From the NCBI GenBank assembly GCA_021299075.1, contig JAJTFU010000082.1:1-9819 (forward strand): a DNA stretch of 9,819 nt, read 5' to 3'. The stretch's first letter is position 1, and every line of letters begins with the position of its first letter. Positions 1 to 5,945 of this stretch are shown here, in pieces. The stretch comes from Novosphingobium sp. GTDB taxonomy: Bacteria; Pseudomonadota; Alphaproteobacteria; Sphingomonadales; Sphingomonadaceae. A model generated the notes under the pieces. That model saw only the letters and a program-made list of their open reading frames with translations, made no database searches and had not been told where the DNA came from. A program made the translations under genes and the position numbers.

Positions 1-56
1 GCGCCGATTACCAGAACGACTTTGCCGGCGACTGATCGGCTTAATTGCTCCGCCAT
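1..56 (-). CDS. Probable short-chain dehydrogenase/reductase, N-terminal fragment (cut by window edge)
   Basis: Reading the minus strand from the ATG at 56-54 gives an open frame to the window edge, MAEQLSRSVAGKVVLVIG followed by a GC- codon that must be Ala. The pattern of a short polar start, then AGKVVLVxGA, is the first beta strand and start of the glycine-rich NAD(P)-binding turn of classical SDR oxidoreductases. Only 18 full codons are visible, so neither the TGxxxGxG motif nor the catalytic YxxxK can be checked and no substrate can be proposed. The sequence just upstream (GGGTGAG) is only a weak ribosome site. It lies 98 nt downstream of the LytTR regulator stop and in the same direction, so the two could be co-transcribed. 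The family call is an inference from a very short stretch; another Rossmann-fold protein is possible. Confidence 0.55.
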   Translation of the reverse strand, partial: MAEQLSRSVAGKVVLVIG

Positions 57-122
57 ATACTCACCCAGTTTATTGTGTTTCGCGGGTCATCCTGCCGGGG
101 GCTGCAACGCTTGTCGAGGTTG

Positions 123-149
123 GCGCAATTGGCGGTTCGCCCGCTGCGC
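123..149. repeat. Interrupted inverted repeat downstream of the LytTR gene
   Basis: GCGCA (123-127) pairs with TGCGC (145-149) and GGCG (131-134) pairs with CGCC (138-141), separated by a 3x3 internal loop and closed by a 3-nt loop. It lies a few bases beyond the LytTR stop codon (155-157) on the minus strand, where a transcript end could be expected. There is no T-run after it in either direction, so an intrinsic terminator is not supported. It could be a weak hairpin or chance in GC-rich DNA. Confidence 0.3.
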
Positions 150-154
150 AGGTC

Positions 155-988
155 TCACTGGAGATTTGCGCGAAACCTGCGGCTTCCGCCGACTGAATTA
201 CCTGAGCGCAGAAAAATCTCGAAATCGCCGCTCTGCCTGGTTTCGATGGAGGAAATGGACGCCTTACGGACCAGCCGGGAGCGATGAACGCGGACAAAAC
301 CGAGCGGCGCAGTCAGCTCCTCGATTTCTGCCATTGTCCGGCGCACCAGCTTGGTTCCGAAGACGCCGTGTAGTTCAACATAATTGCCGGCCGCGACGAT
401 CAGATCGATTTCATCCGGCTTGAGCCAGATTGTCTTGGTGCCATCGCGCACTTCGATCAATCCACTGGACTGCCCTGTTTCACCTGTTCCTGCCTCCGAT
501 GTGGCAACCAATCGCTGCACGATATGAAAGACCAAAACCACCGATACGTAGGTAATGACGTCCTTGCGCAATTCGAAAACCAGCATGTCGAAAGGCGGAG
601 AAGAAAGACCATACCGCACGCCCGCCAAATCGAAGGATACTGCGCGAGCAACAAACATGACTGCTGAGTGCGCCAGCGAAACCAAAACACACATCACCGC
701 ATGACCGATGACGATCGGCGCGGGCTTGCCCAAGCGCGCGATCCTGCTGGCACCCCACAAGATGACCGGTAACAAGACAATCCACGATCCGAAGCTGGTC
801 GCTTCAAGCAGCCAGGCCCGCCAGGGTTCGATCGGCTGGCCCAACGCCTGCCTTTGATCGATCAGACTGGTCGCATTGACGATCATGTAGACCAGGCCGA
901 ATGCCGCGAAAGCCATGGCCGCTAAAGCGCGTGGATCGCGCCAACGCGGGCACCAGCCACCGTTCGTCACGATTTTGCCGCCACTCAT
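155..988 (-). CDS. Membrane-bound LytTR-type transcriptional regulator
   Basis: This is a 277-residue protein when started at the ATG at 988-986. Hydrophobic segments lie at about residues 22-39, 64-80, 92-113 and 138-160, which fits four transmembrane helices. A linker follows, then a C-terminal LytTR DNA-binding domain at about 175-275. The domain shows the expected pattern: IWLKPDEIDLIVAAGNYVELH, the LVRRTMAEIEEL helix, FVRVHRSRLVR, and a final GGSRRFRANL. LytTR domains bind imperfect direct repeats in promoters; the membrane part probably senses an envelope or lipid signal (inference). There is no receiver domain, so this is not a classical response regulator. Start choice: the frame can be extended to a GTG at 1033, but that follows a TAA and adds a Gly-rich stretch, whereas the ATG at 988 has AGGTGG at 996-1001 with a 7-nt spacer. 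It is transcribed divergently from the acyltransferase, so that gene and its own promoter are plausible targets. Confidence 0.85.
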   Translation of the reverse strand: MSGGKIVTNGGWCPRWRDPRALAAMAFAAFGLVYMIVNATSLIDQRQALGQPIEPWRAWLLEATSFGSWIVLLPVILWGASRIARLGKPAPIVIGHAVMCVLVSLAHSAVMFVARAVSFDLAGVRYGLSSPPFDMLVFELRKDVITYVSVVLVFHIVQRLVATSEAGTGETGQSSGLIEVRDGTKTIWLKPDEIDLIVAAGNYVELHGVFGTKLVRRTMAEIEELTAPLGFVRVHRSRLVRKASISSIETRQSGDFEIFLRSGNSVGGSRRFRANLQ

Positions 989-1070
989 CAATGGGCCACC
1001 TGTTCCCGTCACGCCGGACCCGCCGCCAGTCACTTACTCGATCGAGACTGCTTCAGCCGGCCTTACCCGA

Positions 1071-1094
1071 TCCATCGCAATTAGAGGCGATGGA
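1071..1094 (+). promoter_or_regulatory. Perfect 8-bp inverted repeat covering the acyltransferase ribosome site
   Basis: TCCATCGC (1071-1078) is the exact reverse complement of GCGATGGA (1087-1094), with an 8-nt loop between. The Shine-Dalgarno GGAG of the downstream acyltransferase is at 1092-1095, 7 nt before its ATG at 1103, so three of its four bases lie in the right arm. As RNA this would form a stem with five G-C pairs that masks the ribosome site. As DNA it could be a dyad-symmetric operator. The repeat is directly visible; either function is inferred. Confidence 0.5.
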
Positions 1095-1102
1095 GAATCG
1101 AC

Positions 1103-2281
1103 ATGCAAGCAGTGTCAGCAAACAACGGGAGGCAGTTTGGTCTCGACTGGCTCAGGATCGGCGCCTTCGGGCTGCTGATCTTCTACCATATCGGGATGTT
1201 CTTCGTGCCATGGGGCTGGCACATCAAGACCGCAGAACCGCTGGACTGGGTCCAATGGCCGATGCTGGCGATCAACCCCTGGCGCCTCTCGTTGCTATTC
1301 CTGATCTCAGGTGTCGTTTCCCGTTCGCTGATGGTCAAACTGGCCAGGCCCGATCGGTTCGCGACCAGTCGGTCGGCGCGGCTGCTGATTCCGCTGTTGG
1401 CTGGCATGGTGATCTTCGTGGCCCCGCAGCCCTGGTTCGAACTCCGCGACAAGGGAGCCTACACAGATGGGTTCCTCGATTTCTGGCTGCATGACTATCC
1501 CGAGTTTGGCGCAAGCCGGGGAACGCCTCTGCCGACCTGGAATCACCTGTGGTTTGTGGCTTATCTGTGGGCCTATTCGATGGCGCTGGCACTGCTTGCC
1601 TCGCTGCCTGCCCGGAACAGGGCGATCCTGCAGCGCGCGTTCGACTGGCTGTTTTCGGGCTGGCGCCTGTTCGTGCTGCCGATCGCCTGGCTGGCGCTCG
1701 CCCGGGTCATCCTGCTGCCCGCCTTTGGCGAAACTCACGCGCTCGTCGATGACCCCTACGCCCATGCGATCTATGGCTTTGCCTTCTTCTTCGGGGTCGG
1801 ACTGGCCCGCTCCGCATCAGCCTGGACTGCTATCCTGGCAAACTGGAAGCTGGCACTTGTTGTCGCCCTGCTCGCATGTGTCCCGCTTTTCTACATTCAC
1901 GGAAGCGGGGTCGAAGCGGCCATTCTCACTGCGGCAAAGTCAGTTGTGCGGGCAACGCTGGCATGGGCCATGATCCTCGGCCTGCTCGGCCTTGCACAGA
2001 CTTATCTGCATTACGATGGGCCAGTGCGGCGTTACCTGACCGAGGCGATCTTCCCCTACTACATCGTGCACCAGACCATCATCATCGCAGTCGGCTGTTA
2101 CTTGAAGCAAGTTGGCGCAGGTTCGCTCGTCGAGTTCATCGGCATTCTGCTCGCAACATTCGTGGGATGTGCTTTGACCTACGAGATCGGACGCAGAACT
2201 CGCTGGCTGCGACCAATGCTCGGGCTCAAAGCTGGAGAACCAGTGCAGGAAAAGCGCAAGGCACACCGACTGGCTGCATAG
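1103..2281 (+). CDS. Acyltransferase-3 family integral membrane protein (OpgC/MdoC-like)
   Basis: This 392-residue polytopic protein has about ten hydrophobic segments. The N-terminal helix carries LDWLRIGAFGLLIFYHIGMFF (residues 14-34), the family hallmark of a Leu-Arg pair followed by the conserved membrane His (H29). Other family-like features are RLSLLFLISG at 61-70, an Arg-rich loop leading to RLLIPLLAG (93-101), TWNHLWFVAYLW (145-156) and FPYYIVHQTIII near the end (317-328). This family moves acyl groups such as acetyl or succinyl from a cytoplasmic donor onto extracytoplasmic sugars or lipids; OpgC succinylates periplasmic glucans. The substrate cannot be read from sequence. The ATG has GGAG 7 nt upstream, inside a stem-loop. 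It is divergent from the LytTR regulator and 38 nt upstream of the CPBP protease. The family call is firm; the OpgC-like subgroup is likely but not proven. Confidence 0.88.
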   Translation: MQAVSANNGRQFGLDWLRIGAFGLLIFYHIGMFFVPWGWHIKTAEPLDWVQWPMLAINPWRLSLLFLISGVVSRSLMVKLARPDRFATSRSARLLIPLLAGMVIFVAPQPWFELRDKGAYTDGFLDFWLHDYPEFGASRGTPLPTWNHLWFVAYLWAYSMALALLASLPARNRAILQRAFDWLFSGWRLFVLPIAWLALARVILLPAFGETHALVDDPYAHAIYGFAFFFGVGLARSASAWTAILANWKLALVVALLACVPLFYIHGSGVEAAILTAAKSVVRATLAWAMILGLLGLAQTYLHYDGPVRRYLTEAIFPYYIVHQTIIIAVGCYLKQVGAGSLVEFIGILLATFVGCALTYEIGRRTRWLRPMLGLKAGEPVQEKRKAHRLAA

Positions 2282-2319
2282 CTCACTGACTTACCGTTGG
2301 AAAATGAAGGACAGGATTC

Positions 2320-3051
2320 ATGGCTGCTCAACCAAGACCCGGGTCAATCCAGTTGTTGCTGATTTCGATCGCGCTTTCGCTGCTGGGGGTCGCCTCGTTG
2401 CTGTTGGCCCCGATCGAATTGCTTGCGCCGCCAGGGATTGATCCGGTTGCATTCAAGTGGCTGTCGCTAATCCAGCCAGCGATCCTGGCCGTCCTGGCTG
2501 TCGTGCTGGGGCATTCGCTGGCCCATCGGAACGGTCTCGATGCACCAGCGCTGCGTGCACTGGTCACGCGACAACCGTTAGCGCCGGTTCTGGTCGGGCA
2601 AATCAAGCCAGGCATTCTTGTCGGCTTGGCAGCCGGATTGGTCCTGGCTGCCTACAAGACCTTCACCGACGGGCAGATCGCCTCTGCGTTAGAACTGCCG
2701 ATGGCAACAAGGCTGCTTTATGGTGGCATTACGGAGGAATTCATTGCGCGGTGGGGCCTGATGTCGTTGGGCGTCTGGCTGGCAGCGAAAGTTATCGGCA
2801 ACGGGAATCAATCCCGATCCTTGCAGTTCTGGGCGGGCAATTGTTTTGCGGCGGTCCTATTCTCGATTGGGCACATCCCAGCCTTGCTCGTCGCGACGCC
2901 ACCATCCTGGCTCATTATGGCGGCGCTCGCCGGTAACTTCCTGCCCGCATTGGCCTTTGGCTGGCTGTTTCAGCATCGCGGGCTGGAAGCGGCGGTCATT
3001 GCCCATGCCGCTGCGCATGTTGCCGCCAGCATCTATCTCGCATTGATTTGA
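2320..3051 (+). CDS. CPBP family intramembrane metalloprotease (CAAX protease/Abi type)
   Basis: This 243-residue membrane protein has all the signature motifs of the CPBP family. They are GITEEFIARWGL with E139, E140 and R144 (the EExxxR motif); FSIGH at 181-185 (FxxxH); the ALAFGWLF segment at 210-217; and a last motif around HAAAH with H229 and H233. Six to seven hydrophobic helices are visible, starting at residue 10. The Glu and His residues coordinate a metal in the membrane. Bacterial members cleave or scaffold membrane proteins, and some give bacteriocin self-immunity; the substrate here is unknown. The start is supported by GAAGGA (2306-2311) 8 nt before the ATG. It follows the acyltransferase by 38 nt and is probably in the same transcript, so a joint envelope-modification role under the adjacent LytTR regulator is possible (inference). 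All catalytic residues are present, so it should be active. Confidence 0.9.
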   Translation: MAAQPRPGSIQLLLISIALSLLGVASLLLAPIELLAPPGIDPVAFKWLSLIQPAILAVLAVVLGHSLAHRNGLDAPALRALVTRQPLAPVLVGQIKPGILVGLAAGLVLAAYKTFTDGQIASALELPMATRLLYGGITEEFIARWGLMSLGVWLAAKVIGNGNQSRSLQFWAGNCFAAVLFSIGHIPALLVATPPSWLIMAALAGNFLPALAFGWLFQHRGLEAAVIAHAAAHVAASIYLALI

Positions 3052-3135
3052 TCCCACCCCACTCACCTCACCCCATTTCCCCCCAACCCGCTGATCTGGC
3101 CCGCAATCCCCGCGCTTCCCAACCGCCGATGCGCT

Positions 3136-3164
3136 TTGCCGGGAGGGCGGGCATGGGCTATACC
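3136..3164 (+). promoter_or_regulatory. Candidate housekeeping promoter of the cold-shock-domain gene
   Basis: TTGCCGG (3136-3142) and GCTATACC (3157-3164) are separated by 14 nt. They match the published Caulobacter housekeeping consensus TTGaCgS-N10-14-GCTANAWC at 6 of 7 and 7 of 8 positions. Transcription would start near 3171, giving a 5' leader of about 120 nt before the ATG at 3292. Long leaders are usual for cold-shock genes. The match was made by eye and could be chance. The rest of the gap from 3052 to 3291 holds a C-rich strand at 3052-3091 but no gene that I can support. Confidence 0.4.
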
Positions 3165-3276
3165 GGCGGGGCTACCTGTCGAAACGGTCGGCATCCGGCG
3201 GCGCCGTGTTGGGGCTGCCTCTTTCCTGCTTTTCCGCCACCTGGCACGGGCGCGCCGGTTCTGGCTGCGCCGCAGC

Positions 3277-3283
3277 GAAAGGA
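3277..3283 (+). promoter_or_regulatory. Ribosome binding site that fixes the cold-shock-domain protein start
   Basis: GAAAGGA lies 8 nt before the ATG at 3292 and 11 nt before the in-frame ATG at 3295. The reading frame stays open upstream to 3136, but that extension is Arg-rich, has no ribosome site and resembles no family. The site therefore favours the short 68-residue protein. Confidence 0.65.
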
Positions 3284-3291
3284 CGCGCGCC

Positions 3292-3498
3292 ATGATGTAT
3301 TCCGGCACGATCGCCGCCTACGATGCCCAGCTGGGCGCGGGCTTTATCCTGGCTGACAAGGGGGGCGAGCGGCTGCCCTTTGCCCGGGCCGAGCTGCGCC
3401 AGACCGGCTATGTCCCGCAGGAGCGCGACGCCTATACCTTTGAAGCCCGGCAGGACGCGGCGGGGGATCGCCATGCCACCAATCTGCGCAAGGCCTGA
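3292..3498 (+). CDS. Small divergent cold-shock-domain (CSD-like) protein
   Basis: This is a 68-residue protein, the usual length for a single cold-shock domain (65-75). The start MMYSGTIAAYDAQLGAGFI follows the CSD pattern GTIKxYDxxKGFGFI, and DKGGERLPFARAEL occupies the place of the DGGEDLFVHxSAL segment. Later, GYVPQERDAYTFEARQDAAGDRHATNLR corresponds to the second half, which normally reads GxRVxFExxxxxxGxxAxxV. Several nucleic-acid-binding positions have changed: RNP1 KGFGFI reads LGAGFI, losing the Lys and the first Phe, and RNP2 VFVH reads LPFA, losing the His. It may therefore bind RNA or DNA weakly or differently from CspA-type chaperones. The start is set by GAAAGGA 8 nt upstream. 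A 51-residue gene follows after 46 nt. The family call rests on pattern and length. Confidence 0.7.
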   Translation: MMYSGTIAAYDAQLGAGFILADKGGERLPFARAELRQTGYVPQERDAYTFEARQDAAGDRHATNLRKA

Positions 3499-3544
3499 TC
3501 TGGGCCTGCGCCGTCTACCCCCTCACCTCCCAAGGAACTGCCCC

Positions 3545-3700
3545 ATGACCCTGCGCCAACGCCTTGCCGCCCGCTTTCCCGCGCTGTCGACCACGCCCGC
3601 CGCCGCACCGATCCCGGCGCCGCCGCGGATCGTCCCGCTGGAGCGAATGGGCAGCTATGCCTCGCTCTGGAACGTGTTCCGCCTGCGCCGGCGCGACTAG
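3545..3700 (+). CDS. Hypothetical small protein (51 aa)
   Basis: This short reading frame encodes MTLRQRLAARFPAL, then a Pro/Ala-rich spacer (residues 15-28), then a compact tail RIVPLERMGSYASLWNVFRLRRRD. I do not recognise the family. Support for a real gene is the AAGGAA ribosome site (3532-3537) 7 nt before the ATG, the position 46 nt after the cold-shock gene on the same strand, and a composition that looks like coding (amphipathic basic start, disordered linker, defined tail). There is no signal peptide or membrane segment. The tail, with its aromatic Y-LW-F spacing and basic end, looks like a short binding peptide for a protein partner or RNA, but that is a guess. The SOS-type control region of uvrB begins 16 nt after its stop. 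Confidence 0.55.
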   Translation: MTLRQRLAARFPALSTTPAAAPIPAPPRIVPLERMGSYASLWNVFRLRRRD

Positions 3701-3716
3701 CCGGGCGGCTTGCCCA

Positions 3717-3745
3717 TTGCGGAACAGCCCGTGAACGGCCATATC
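3717..3745 (+). promoter_or_regulatory. Candidate uvrB promoter giving a leaderless transcript
   Basis: TTGCGGA (3717-3723) and GCCATATC (3738-3745) are separated by 14 nt. They fit the Caulobacter housekeeping consensus TTGaCgS-N10-14-GCTANAWC; the -10 part matches 7 of 8 positions. A start about 7 nt after the -10 element falls at 3752-3753, on the uvrB ATG. No Shine-Dalgarno is visible before that ATG, which agrees with a leaderless mRNA. Confidence 0.5.
3722..3736. promoter_or_regulatory. LexA (SOS) box of the alphaproteobacterial type
   Basis: GAAC (3722-3725), seven bases, then GAAC (3733-3736) is an exact match to the direct-repeat LexA operator GAAC-N7-GAAC (reverse complement GTTC-N7-GTTC) known from Rhodobacter, Rhizobium and Caulobacter. 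It ends 16 nt before the uvrB start and sits between the predicted -35 and -10 elements, where bound LexA would block RNA polymerase. uvrB is a well-known SOS gene, which strengthens the call. Confidence 0.85.
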
Positions 3746-3752
3746 ACGCGCC

Positions 3753-5939
3753 ATGTCCCAACTGATCATCCGCCGGGGCCTGGAAGAGCCTGACACCACT
3801 GGTGCCTTCGTGCCGCACAAGCCGGCCCGGCCCGAAAAGGCCGAGGGGCAGCGGCCGTTCCGGATCGTCTCGGAATACCAGCCCGCCGGGGACCAGCCGA
3901 CTGCGATTGCCGATCTGGTCGCGGGGATCCGCTCGGGCGACCAGACGCAGGTGCTGCTGGGGGTAACCGGCTCCGGCAAGACCTTTACCATGGCCCAGGT
4001 GATCGAGGCGACGCAGCGCCCGGCCCTGATCCTCGCGCCCAACAAGATCCTGGCCGCGCAGCTTTATGGCGAGATGAAGAGCTTCTTCCCCGAGAACGCG
4101 GTGGAGTACTTCGTTTCGTACTACGACTACTACCAGCCCGAGGCCTATGTCCCGCGCAGCGATACCTATATCGAGAAGGAATCGAGCGTAAACGAGGCGA
4201 TTGACCGGATGCGCCATTCGGCCACCCGGGCGCTGCTGGAACGCGATGACGTGATCATCGTCGCCTCGGTCTCATGCCTCTATGGCATCGGCTCGGTCGA
4301 GACCTATTCGGCCATGATCTTTGACCTGAAAGTGGGGGCGAGCGAGGACCAGCGCGAGATCATCCGCAAGCTCGTCACCCTGCAATACAAGCGCAACGAT
4401 GCCGCCTTTCAGCGCGGCACCTTCCGCGTGCGCGGCGACAACCTGGAACTGTTCCCCAGTCACCTGGAAGACACCGCCTGGCGGATCAGCTTTTTCGGTG
4501 ACGAGATCGAGCAGATTGTCGAATTCGACCCGCTGACCGGCAAGGCGGGTGACAAGCTCTCGTCCGTGCGCGTCTATGCCAATTCGCACTATGTGACGCC
4601 CGGCCCGACGATGAAGCAGGCGGCCGACGCGATCCGCTTTGAACTGACCGAGCGGTTGAAGGAGCTGGAGGCGGAAGGCAAACTGCTGGAGGCCCAGCGG
4701 CTGGAGCAGCGCACCAATTTCGATCTGGAAATGATCGCGGCGACCGGGTCCTGCGCGGGGATCGAGAACTATTCCCGCTTCCTCACCGGCCGCCTGCCGG
4801 GCGAACCGCCGCCAACGCTGTTCGAATACCTGCCCGACAATGCCCTGCTGTTCGTCGATGAAAGCCACCAGACCGTGCCGCAGATCGGGGCGATGTCCAA
4901 AGGTGACCATCGCCGCAAGATTACCCTGGCCGAATATGGCTTTCGCCTGCCCAGCTGCATCGACAACCGCCCGCTGCGCTTCAACGAGTGGGACGCGATG
5001 CGGCCGCAGACCGTGGCCGTTTCGGCGACCCCGGGCGGCTGGGAGATGGAGCAATCGGGCGGGGTCTTTGCCGAACAGGTGATCCGCCCGACCGGCCTGA
5101 TCGACCCGCCGGTGGAAATCCGCCCGGTCGAGGACCAGGTGCAGGACTGCATCGAGGAATGCCGCAAGACCGCCGCGGCGGGCTATCGCACCCTCGTCAC
5201 CACGCTGACCAAGCGAATGGCCGAGGACCTGACCGAGTTCATGCACGAGGCGGGGCTGCGGGTGCGCTACATGCATTCCGACGTCGAGACGCTGGAGCGC
5301 ATCGAGCTGATCCGCGACCTGCGCCTCGGCGTCTATGACGTGCTAGTGGGGATCAACCTGCTGCGCGAGGGCCTGGACATTCCCGAATGCGGGCTGGTCT
5401 GCATCCTCGATGCCGACAAGGAAGGCTTCCTGCGCAGCGAAACCTCACTGATCCAGACCATCGGCCGCGCCGCGCGCAACGTGGATGGGCGCGTGATCCT
5501 CTATGCCGACCGGATGACCGGCAGCATGGAGCGCGCCATCGCCGAGACCGACCGCCGCCGCGAAAAGCAGCGCGCCTATAACGAGGCCCACGGGATCACG
5601 CCCGAAAGCATCAAGCGCAACATCCACGATATCGTCGCCGACACCGCCAGCCGCGATGGCGTGCTGGTCGAGATCGAGGACGATGACCGTAACAACCTCG
5701 TCGGCCACAACCTGCGCGCCTATATCGAGGAACTGGAAGGCCGGATGCGCGCCGCCGCCGCCGACCTGGAGTTCGAGGAAGCCGGCCGCCTGCGCGACGA
5801 AATCCGCCGCCTCGAGGCGACGGAGCTGGGGCTGCCCGAGGGAGAGCGCAAGGCACCCATCGTCGGCCGCAGCAACGAAGGCAAACCGGGGACGAGGAAG
5901 ACGCGGTTCGGGAAGAGCCAGAAGAAGTGGGGGCGTTAG
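3753..5939 (+). CDS. uvrB: Excinuclease ABC subunit UvrB (nucleotide excision repair helicase)
   Basis: UvrB loads with UvrA at damaged DNA, checks the lesion with its beta-hairpin, and recruits UvrC for the two incisions; it acts in the cytoplasm on the chromosome. This copy is full length (728 aa) with all key elements: Walker A GVTGSGKT (70-77), the hairpin with YYDYYQPEAYVP (123-134), Walker B FVDES with D369 and E370, SATP (424-427), helicase motif VI QTIGRAARN (568-576), and a C-terminal UVR motif for UvrC contact (about 654-688) with LEFEEAGRLRDEI. The start MSQLIIRRGLEEPDTTGAFVPHKPARPEKAEG is the N-terminal extension typical of alphaproteobacterial UvrB, which supports the ATG at 3753 although no Shine-Dalgarno precedes it. 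An exact LexA box ends 16 nt upstream, so DNA damage should induce it. The tail after the UVR motif (690-728) is basic and probably disordered. Its stop lies 6 nt from the stop of the convergent gene. Confidence 0.98.
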   Translation: MSQLIIRRGLEEPDTTGAFVPHKPARPEKAEGQRPFRIVSEYQPAGDQPTAIADLVAGIRSGDQTQVLLGVTGSGKTFTMAQVIEATQRPALILAPNKILAAQLYGEMKSFFPENAVEYFVSYYDYYQPEAYVPRSDTYIEKESSVNEAIDRMRHSATRALLERDDVIIVASVSCLYGIGSVETYSAMIFDLKVGASEDQREIIRKLVTLQYKRNDAAFQRGTFRVRGDNLELFPSHLEDTAWRISFFGDEIEQIVEFDPLTGKAGDKLSSVRVYANSHYVTPGPTMKQAADAIRFELTERLKELEAEGKLLEAQRLEQRTNFDLEMIAATGSCAGIENYSRFLTGRLPGEPPPTLFEYLPDNALLFVDESHQTVPQIGAMSKGDHRRKITLAEYGFRLPSCIDNRPLRFNEWDAMRPQTVAVSATPGGWEMEQSGGVFAEQVIRPTGLIDPPVEIRPVEDQVQDCIEECRKTAAAGYRTLVTTLTKRMAEDLTEFMHEAGLRVRYMHSDVETLERIELIRDLRLGVYDVLVGINLLREGLDIPECGLVCILDADKEGFLRSETSLIQTIGRAARNVDGRVILYADRMTGSMERAIAETDRRREKQRAYNEAHGITPESIKRNIHDIVADTASRDGVLVEIEDDDRNNLVGHNLRAYIEELEGRMRAAAADLEFEEAGRLRDEIRRLEATELGLPEGERKAPIVGRSNEGKPGTRKTRFGKSQKKWGR

Positions 5940-5945
5940 GCCCGC

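Noticed and set aside
1037..1046. Perfect palindrome CTCGATCGAG in the divergent region, and a CAGTC/GACTG pair around it (1027-1031, 1046-1050).
   Set aside because: The two symmetries have different centres, the arms are short, and LytTR sites are direct repeats. Not enough to call an operator.
2320..3051. CPBP protease considered as an abortive-infection or bacteriocin-immunity gene.
   Set aside because: The family is broad, there is no toxin, restriction or phage-defence gene nearby, and its partner is an envelope acyltransferase; a defence role is not supported.
3136..3291. The frame of the cold-shock gene stays open upstream and could give a 120-residue protein.
   Set aside because: The extra 52 residues are Arg-rich and lack a ribosome site or any family pattern, while GAAAGGA at 3277-3283 marks the start at 3292.
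3703..3715. GGGC/GCCC mini-hairpin after the 51-residue gene.
   Set aside because: Four base pairs and no T-run; it overlaps the edge of the uvrB promoter and is not a credible terminator.
4272..5276. A 334-codon open frame antisense to uvrB.
   Set aside because: It lies wholly within the intact, highly conserved uvrB frame and its His/Arg/Gly-rich translation is the usual shadow of GC-rich coding DNA.
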